Shown here: positions 59,509 through 64,000 of the stretch, in pieces | How positions within the stretch are numbered: the stretch's first letter is position 1 | How the letters are laid out: every line of letters begins with the position of its first letter | Assembly (NCBI GenBank): GCA_046292445.1 | Contig: JBKBQT010000008.1 | Span: 62,001 to 126,000, forward strand | Source: CALIZF01 sp046292445 | Lineage (GTDB): Bacteria; Pseudomonadota; Alphaproteobacteria; Rhodobacterales; Rhodobacteraceae | Direction: 5' to 3' | Length of the DNA stretch: 64,000 nucleotides | Notes under the pieces: model-generated | Databases searched by the model: none | Seen by the model: the letters and a program-made list of their open reading frames with translations, nothing else | Told to the model about the DNA's origin: nothing | Translations under genes and position numbers: made by a program

Positions 59509-60307
59509 GGCACGCCCCCCGCTCGGCCTGACGCTGGCGGCCGGGGCGGGCCTTCTGTTCCTGCATCTGCCGATCCTGCTGATCTTCCTCTACGCCTTCA
59601 CGACCGAGGAGCGGACCTACCAGTTCCCGCCGCCTGGCTACACGCTGCAATGGTTCGCGGTGACGTGGAACCGGGCGGATGTCTGGCCGCCGCTCTACCT
59701 GTCCTTGCGCATTGCCGCGATCTCGACCGCGCTGGCCCTCGTGCTCGGCACGCTGGCCGCCGCCGCCATGGCGCGGTCCAGGTTCTTTGGCCGCGACCAG
59801 ATCAGCCTGCTCATCATCCTGCCCATCGCGCTGCCCGGCATCATCACCGGCATGTCGTTGCGGTCGGCCTATTCGGTCATGGAGATACCCTTTTCCACCC
59901 TGACCATCATTCTCGGCCATGCGACGTTCTGCATCGTCATCGTGTTCAACAACGCTGTCGCGCGGTTCCGCAGGCTTTCGGGCAACATCGTCGAGGCATC
60001 GCTCGACCTCGGCGCCAACGGGTTCCAGACGTTCCGGCATGTCATCCTGCCCAATCTCGGCTCGGCGCTGCTTGCGGGGGGGATGCTCGCCTTCGCGCTG
60101 TCGTTCGACGAGGTGATCGTGACCACCTTAACCGCCGGCCAGCAATCGACCCTGCCGATCTGGATGCTCAACGAGCTTGTGCGGCCGCGCCAGCGCCCGG
60201 TGACCAACGTGGTGGCCATCGTCGTGTTCGCCACCACCTTCTTTCCCATCCTGCTCGCCTACTATCTCACCCGCGGCGGGTCCGAAACCGCCGGCGGGGG
60301 CAAATGA
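59498..60307 (+). CDS. Polyamine ABC transporter permease, PotC-like
   Basis: A 269-residue partner permease. EAA motif VEASLDLGANGFQTFRHVIL; membrane parts such as FLHLPILLIFLYAFTTEERT and IILPIALPGIITGMSLRSAY; FALSFDEVIVTTLTAGQQST is typical for PotC/PotI. ATG 59498 lies within the end of the PotB-like gene (11-base overlap). Together with the PotB-like protein it forms the membrane channel. Confidence 0.92.
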   Translation: MRSEARPPLGLTLAAGAGLLFLHLPILLIFLYAFTTEERTYQFPPPGYTLQWFAVTWNRADVWPPLYLSLRIAAISTALALVLGTLAAAAMARSRFFGRDQISLLIILPIALPGIITGMSLRSAYSVMEIPFSTLTIILGHATFCIVIVFNNAVARFRRLSGNIVEASLDLGANGFQTFRHVILPNLGSALLAGGMLAFALSFDEVIVTTLTAGQQSTLPIWMLNELVRPRQRPVTNVVAIVVFATTFFPILLAYYLTRGGSETAGGGK

Positions 60308-60324
60308 CCAACAGGGAGGGTCCC

Positions 60325-61770
60325 ATGGACACCGCACAGATGACCATCGACACACAGCTTCTGATCGGCGGCGCCTTCGAGGCGGGCGGCGGCGCGCCCG
60401 AGCCGGTGCTCAACCCCCGCACCGGCGCGCTGATCCTTGCGGTGCCCGAGGCGACGACGACGCAGGTGGACCGCGCGGTGGCCGCGGCGCGCCGGGCGTT
60501 CGGCAGCTGGGGGCGGACCACACCGGCCGAACGCGCGGCCGCCCTCCTGCGGATCGCCGACCGGATCGAGGCCGAGGGCGCGGGCTTTGCCGCGCTCGAG
60601 GCGCTCAACTGCGGCAAGCCGATCAACGCGGCGACCAATGACGAGATCCCCGGCATCGTCGATTGCTTTCGCTTCTTCGCCGGGGCGGTGCGGTGCCAGC
60701 ACGGGGCGGTGGCGGGCGAATACCTTGCCGGCCACACCTCGATGGTGCGGCGCGATCCGGTGGGGGTGATCGCGTCGATCGCACCGTGGAACTATCCGCT
60801 GATGATGATGGCGTGGAAACTGGCGCCGGCCATCGGCGCGGGAAACACGGTGGTTTTCAAGCCTTCCGAGATGACGCCCCTCACCGCGCTGAAACTCGCC
60901 CGGATCCTCGCCGATGTTCTGCCCGAGGGGGTGGTGAACATCATCTCGGGTCGCGGGCCGACGGTGGGCAGCCATCTCGTGAACCACCCGGACGTGGACA
61001 TGATCAGCCTGACGGGCGATATCGGCACCGGCCGCAAGATGCTCGAGGCTGCCGCGAGCACGGTCAAGCGCACCCATCTTGAACTGGGCGGCAAGGCCCC
61101 GGTGATCGTGTTCGACGATGCCGACATCGCCGCCGTGGTCGAGGGGCTGCGGGCGTTTTCCTTCTACAACGCCGGGCAGGATTGCACGGCGGCCTGCCGC
61201 GTCTATGCCGGATCGAAGGTCTATGATGCGCTGGTGGCCGACCTGACCGCCGCCGCCGCGTCGATCGTGCTGGGGCAGGAGGACGACACGGCCAACGAGA
61301 TCGGGCCCGTGGTCTCGGCGCGGCAGCTCGAGCGGGTGGCGGGGTTCGTGGACCGCGCCCGGATGCTGAACCATGTCGAGGTGACGACGGGCGGCAGCGC
61401 GATGGGACAGGGGTTCTACTACCGCCCGACCGTGATCGCCGGCGCGCGACAGGATGACGAAATCGTGCGGCGCGAGGTGTTCGGCCCGGTGGTCTCGGTC
61501 ACGCCCTTCTCCGATGTCGATCAGGCGGTCGCCTGGGCCAATGACAGCGACTATGGCCTTGCCTCGTCGGTCTGGACCCGGGATGTGGGCCGCGGCATGG
61601 CGACGGCGGCGCGGCTGCGCTACGGCGCGACCTGGGTGAACACGCATTTCATGCTGGTCAGCGAGATGCCACACGGCGGGCTCAAGCAATCGGGCTACGG
61701 CAAGGATCTGTCGGCCTATGCGCTCGAGGATTACAGCGTCGTGCGGCATGTGATGGTCAGGCACGGCTGA
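60325..61770 (+). CDS. Gamma-aminobutyraldehyde/betaine-aldehyde-type dehydrogenase
   Basis: A 481-residue aldehyde dehydrogenase close in pattern to 4-aminobutyraldehyde dehydrogenase. Catalytic Glu region THLELGGKAPVIVFDDADIA, catalytic Cys in FYNAGQDCTAACRVY, and the cofactor region GVIASIAPWNYPLMMMAWK. It is the last gene of the polyamine ABC operon (17 bases after PotC), so it probably oxidises the aldehyde from imported putrescine to GABA. ATG 60325 follows CAGGGAGGGTCCC. A strong terminator follows. Confidence 0.9.
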   Translation: MDTAQMTIDTQLLIGGAFEAGGGAPEPVLNPRTGALILAVPEATTTQVDRAVAAARRAFGSWGRTTPAERAAALLRIADRIEAEGAGFAALEALNCGKPINAATNDEIPGIVDCFRFFAGAVRCQHGAVAGEYLAGHTSMVRRDPVGVIASIAPWNYPLMMMAWKLAPAIGAGNTVVFKPSEMTPLTALKLARILADVLPEGVVNIISGRGPTVGSHLVNHPDVDMISLTGDIGTGRKMLEAAASTVKRTHLELGGKAPVIVFDDADIAAVVEGLRAFSFYNAGQDCTAACRVYAGSKVYDALVADLTAAAASIVLGQEDDTANEIGPVVSARQLERVAGFVDRARMLNHVEVTTGGSAMGQGFYYRPTVIAGARQDDEIVRREVFGPVVSVTPFSDVDQAVAWANDSDYGLASSVWTRDVGRGMATAARLRYGATWVNTHFMLVSEMPHGGLKQSGYGKDLSAYALEDYSVVRHVMVRHG

Positions 61771-61773
61771 GGT

Positions 61774-61809
61774 CTTGCGGGTGGCCCTGCCTGCAGGGCC
61801 ACCCGCAAG
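61774..61809. terminator. Bidirectional terminator hairpin
   Basis: Perfect 17-base arms (CTTGCGGGTGGCCCTGC / GCAGGGCCACCCGCAAG) around CT, between the dehydrogenase (plus) and the GGDEF gene (minus), whose 3' end starts at 61862. Suited to stop transcription from both sides. The left arm shares 14 bases with the terminator at 42943. Confidence 0.75.
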
Positions 61810-61861
61810 CTTCACCGACGGGGCAGGGCGCTGCGATGCGGATCGGCCATGCTGCCGGCGT

Positions 61862-62845
61862 TCAGCCCATCGAGGCCCGGCCGCGCCCGGCATGCTTGCT
61901 GTCGTAAAGTGCCCGGTCGGCATCCGACAGCATGCGGTCGGCCTCGGGGTTTTCGTAGCGGCTCGACAGGACGAACCCGATCGAGGCCGAGATGCGGCAC
62001 GTATTGCCCTCGAAGGCGATGGGCTGGGCCAGCGTGTCGATGATGCGCTGGGCGATCCGCAGCACGAGCGCATCATGGACAACGCCCGGCAGGATCACCA
62101 CGAATTCGTCGCCGCCGATCCGCGCGATCGTATCGCCCGCCCGCGTCGCGCTGCGCAGCGCCGCGGCGACGACAGTCAGGACATGATCGCCCGCGGCATG
62201 GCCGTAGGTGTCGTTGACCTGCTTGAACCAGTCGAGGTCGATATGCATCAGGGCGAAGGGCTGGCGCGCCGCGATCAGGCCGGCGATAACCTCGTCCATC
62301 ACGCGCCGGTTGCTCAGGCCGGTGAGCGTGTCGGTCTTGGCCTGTTCCTCGGCGGCGATGCGGGCCGACTGCAGTCGGCCGGTCAGCCGCTGCAACTCGG
62401 CCATTACCAGCGTCTTGGCCTCGATGAGGTAGAGCAGCTCGATGGCAAGGTCGGTGGGCGCGAAATCGGAATCGGTCAGCGCGTGGTCCTGCACCGCGCG
62501 CGCAAGGTCGATCCCGAACGACAGGTTCACCAGCAACCGCGCCGGATCGGCCAGCGGCAGCGCGACGCCGCGGAACGTGGTGGCAGGCGGGGCGATCAGC
62601 CCCAGCCGCACCGTCTCGCCTGCCATGGCCAGCAGCCCCGGCACATCGACGATGCCGCCGGGCCGTCGCAGCTGGAAATGCGCAAAGAAGCCCTCGCCGA
62701 TCAGGGGCTGCCGTGCCACCTTCCTGATCGTCGGCCCGGCCGAGAGGATCCGGCCGTCGGACGCAAGGCAGAGGTGCATCGGCATGAGCCGGTCCAGCAC
62801 CGGCCGGGATATGGCAAGGGTCGGGTCGATCCGCGCACTGTCCAC
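61862..62845 (-). CDS. Diguanylate cyclase with N-terminal HNOBA domain (H-NOX-associated)
   Basis: A 327-residue protein. Residues about 10-120 match the HNOBA domain (PMHLCLASDGRILSAG, RRPGGIVDVPGLLAMAG), a PAS-like domain found with H-NOX sensors. A coiled connector (IEAKTLVMAELQRLTGRLQS) leads to a GGDEF domain with DTLTGLSNRRVMDEV, HIDLDWFKQVNDTYGHAAGD and the intact active-site RIGGDEFVV, so it should make cyclic di-GMP. GTG 62845 lies 2 bases after the stop of the H-NOX-like gene; the two form one unit. There is no obvious RxxD inhibitory site before GGDEF. Confidence 0.93.
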   Translation of the reverse strand: MDSARIDPTLAISRPVLDRLMPMHLCLASDGRILSAGPTIRKVARQPLIGEGFFAHFQLRRPGGIVDVPGLLAMAGETVRLGLIAPPATTFRGVALPLADPARLLVNLSFGIDLARAVQDHALTDSDFAPTDLAIELLYLIEAKTLVMAELQRLTGRLQSARIAAEEQAKTDTLTGLSNRRVMDEVIAGLIAARQPFALMHIDLDWFKQVNDTYGHAAGDHVLTVVAAALRSATRAGDTIARIGGDEFVVILPGVVHDALVLRIAQRIIDTLAQPIAFEGNTCRISASIGFVLSSRYENPEADRMLSDADRALYDSKHAGRGRASMG

Positions 62846-62847
62846 AG

Positions 62848-63429
62848 TCAGTCCGCCCCGGCCGAAAGGTGAAAGCGCCGTCCCTCCGAGTGGCGCTGAT
62901 CGAGCAGCTGGATCGTGATGACCTCGCCCCCGTCGCTTTCGGCATGGTCGAGCAGGACGAGCGCGCCGTAGTCGTCCGCAAGGGCGCGCAGCAGGCCGAG
63001 CATGACATGCCCGATGCCATCCAGTGGCCCGGCGCAGGTCAGGCGCAGCCCCGCCTCCGAGCCTTCGAGGTCGAGCGACGGCAGGTCGAGGTCGGGCACG
63101 GCAAGGCGCCCGCGCCCCGGCAGATCCTCGAGCGAATCGAGAAAGTCGGCGAAGCTGACGCCGCCGAACCGCAGGAGCCGCCGCAGCGCGGCCGTGTTCG
63201 GATGCGACACGAGATAGGTGCCGATATCCTCGAGGATGGTCTCGCGCGGCCGGTCCAGCCGCTGCGCCGCCGCGACCAGCAGCGCCTCGGTCGTGCTGGC
63301 GGGGTAGCGCAGCATGGCCTCGAACCCCTCGGGCGGCGCCCCGGCCGCGGCCGCCACGCCGGACCAGAGCGCATCACCATAGGTGTCGCGCAGGAAACAC
63401 TGGATCGCCCTGTTCACCAGACCATGCAC
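62848..63429 (-). CDS. H-NOX-like (heme NO-binding fold) protein with substituted heme ligands
   Basis: A 193-residue protein whose pattern follows H-NOX: MHGLVNRAIQCFLRDTYGDA at the start, LLVAAAQRLDR, FLDSLEDLPGRGRL, and GHVMLGLLRALADDYGALVL. The classic proximal heme His (in LDALH of soluble guanylate cyclase) aligns with Pro104 here (LEDLP), and the YxSxR heme-propionate motif aligns with L-T-C-A-G. A His is present at 76 (VSHPN). So the canonical heme site seems lost or altered. The protein is coupled with the HNOBA-GGDEF gene. GTG 63429 is used as start. Heme or NO binding is therefore uncertain. Confidence 0.85.
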   Translation of the reverse strand: MHGLVNRAIQCFLRDTYGDALWSGVAAAAGAPPEGFEAMLRYPASTTEALLVAAAQRLDRPRETILEDIGTYLVSHPNTAALRRLLRFGGVSFADFLDSLEDLPGRGRLAVPDLDLPSLDLEGSEAGLRLTCAGPLDGIGHVMLGLLRALADDYGALVLLDHAESDGGEVITIQLLDQRHSEGRRFHLSAGAD

Positions 63430-63537
63430 CGCCGCCGCCCCCTTTCGCAGCGGGATTACCCTACGGCGGCGAGCCTTAACAATTGCCCAATCGCAGGCCG
63501 GTCGGGCTGGACCGATCGGGAGGCCGTGCGGGCCGGG

Positions 63538-64000
63538 TCAGAAGTCGGTCGGTGCACCGCCCTCCGCCTTGCGCCGCGCGACGAAATCGGCCAGCGCCTC
63601 GCGCCGCGCCTCGTCCATCGGCGGGGCCTCGTAGTCGGCGAGGATCGCCTTGTAGATCCGGTGCGCCCGCTCGGCCGCCCAGACCGACCCGTCCGCCGCC
63701 CAGGCCTCGTAGTTGCGCCAGTCCGAGGCGAAGGGGGCGTAGAAGGCCGTCGTGTAGCGGTCCTGGGTGTGCTGCACGCCGAAATAATGCCCCCCCGCCC
63801 CCACCTCGGCGATGGCGTCGAGCGCGATGTCGCCCGGTGTCGTCGCCCAGGTCGCCTCCTCGAAATAGCGCTGGATCATCTGCAGCATCTCGCAATCGAG
63901 CACGAATTTCTCGGGGCTCGCGATCAGGCCGCCCTCGAGCCAGCCGGCGGCGTGATAGACCATGTGGGTCCCGCTCGTGACGGCGGCCCAGAGCGAATTG
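63538..64000 (-). CDS. Trimethylamine methyltransferase (MttB) family protein, C-terminal part
   Basis: The gene enters from beyond the right edge; about 154 codons are visible. The reading frame continues to the last base (SLWAAVTSGTHMVYHAAGWL in the first part), followed by VLDCEMLQMIQRYFEEA and IAEVGAGGHYFGVQHTQD, typical of the MttB C-terminus. MttB proteins demethylate methylated amines or betaines to a corrinoid protein. Pyrrolysine or non-pyrrolysine type cannot be judged because the relevant part lies outside. The stop at 63538 is 109 bases from the H-NOX-like gene start. Confidence 0.8.
   Translation of the reverse strand, partial: NSLWAAVTSGTHMVYHAAGWLEGGLIASPEKFVLDCEMLQMIQRYFEEATWATTPGDIALDAIAEVGAGGHYFGVQHTQDRYTTAFYAPFASDWRNYEAWAADGSVWAAERAHRIYKAILADYEAPPMDEARREALADFVARRKAEGGAPTDF

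Noticed and set aside
63538..64000. Pyrrolysine (in-frame TAG) in the MttB-family gene
   Set aside because: The part that would carry it lies outside the window; the visible part has none.

Overview
The window is about 70% G+C and reads as chromosomal DNA of an alphaproteobacterium, most probably a member of the Rhodobacteraceae/Rhodobacterales. The grounds are the rpsT-dnaA-dnaN-recF-gyrB block, the pyrC-plsY pair, the hemD-mitofilin-hemY and tsaD-gpsA-yciI-EVE blocks, a VPLPA-CTERM protein, H-NOX/HNOBA-GGDEF genes and a polyamine ABC operon. Coding density is high, ATGA/GTGA overlaps are frequent, and no insertion sequence, prophage or CRISPR array was seen. No gene stands out as recently acquired, although one acyl-CoA synthetase gene has decayed.

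Layout. 1-3.2 kb: rmuC (5' truncated), a dihydroorotase homologue without catalytic residues, plsY. 3.3-5.1 kb: a LacI-type regulator coupled to an AhpD-like enzyme, then tRNA-Arg(CCU). 5.1-11.8 kb: a LysR regulator divergent from a catabolic run (LeuB-like dehydrogenase, GMC oxidoreductase, aldehyde dehydrogenase, enolase-superfamily protein) of unknown substrate. 11.8-14.3 kb: a stand-alone Hen1-like RNA methyltransferase, a small CHCC zinc-finger protein, a second aldehyde dehydrogenase. 14.4-16.6 kb: a VPLPA-CTERM surface protein and a 1-Cys peroxiredoxin. 16.6-22.9 kb: a metal-homeostasis block on the minus strand, consisting of a SitABCD/Znu-type ABC transporter whose two permeases carry winged-helix tails, then COG0523 GTPase, DUF1826 and DUF6525 genes behind a Zur-like box. 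22.9-26.9 kb: malonyl-CoA synthetase, quinone oxidoreductase, a 29-base G tract and an LLM flavin oxidoreductase.

27-34.3 kb: replication-initiation block (gyrB, recF, dnaN, dnaA, rpsT), all on the minus strand. 34.4-38.8 kb: enoyl-CoA hydratase, mutM, ubiE, ubiB. 38.8-43 kb: alpha-ribazole phosphatase-like gene and cobS (cobalamin lower ligand), ahcY, a methyltransferase, a DUF2853 gene. 43.1-49.9 kb: tsaD-gpsA-yciI-EVE on the minus strand, hemD-mitofilin-hemY on the plus strand, tRNA-Thr(CGU). 50-53.8 kb: acyl-CoA synthetase remnant, purU, dapF-mtaB, tRNA-Lys(UUU). 53.8-61.8 kb: an outer-membrane protein with a Tat-exported amidohydrolase, then a polyamine transporter with an aminobutyraldehyde dehydrogenase. 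61.8-64 kb: a GGDEF cyclase with an H-NOX-like partner, and the 3' end of an MttB-family gene.

Functional themes. Metal supply (ABC importer, zinc chaperone), one-carbon and methyl metabolism (ahcY, purU, MttB family), tRNA t6A/ms2t6A modification (tsaD and mtaB, with three tRNAs that all read ANN codons), tetrapyrrole and cobalamin synthesis, and polyamine uptake followed by oxidation. The strongest leads are an H-NOX-like protein that lacks the canonical heme ligands beside its GGDEF partner, the stand-alone Hen1 methyltransferase, the winged-helix tails on both metal permeases, the cysteine-rich leader before a Tat signal, and a dispersed motif (core AGTATTT..GAAC..TGAAG) found at five places, mostly just after genes.
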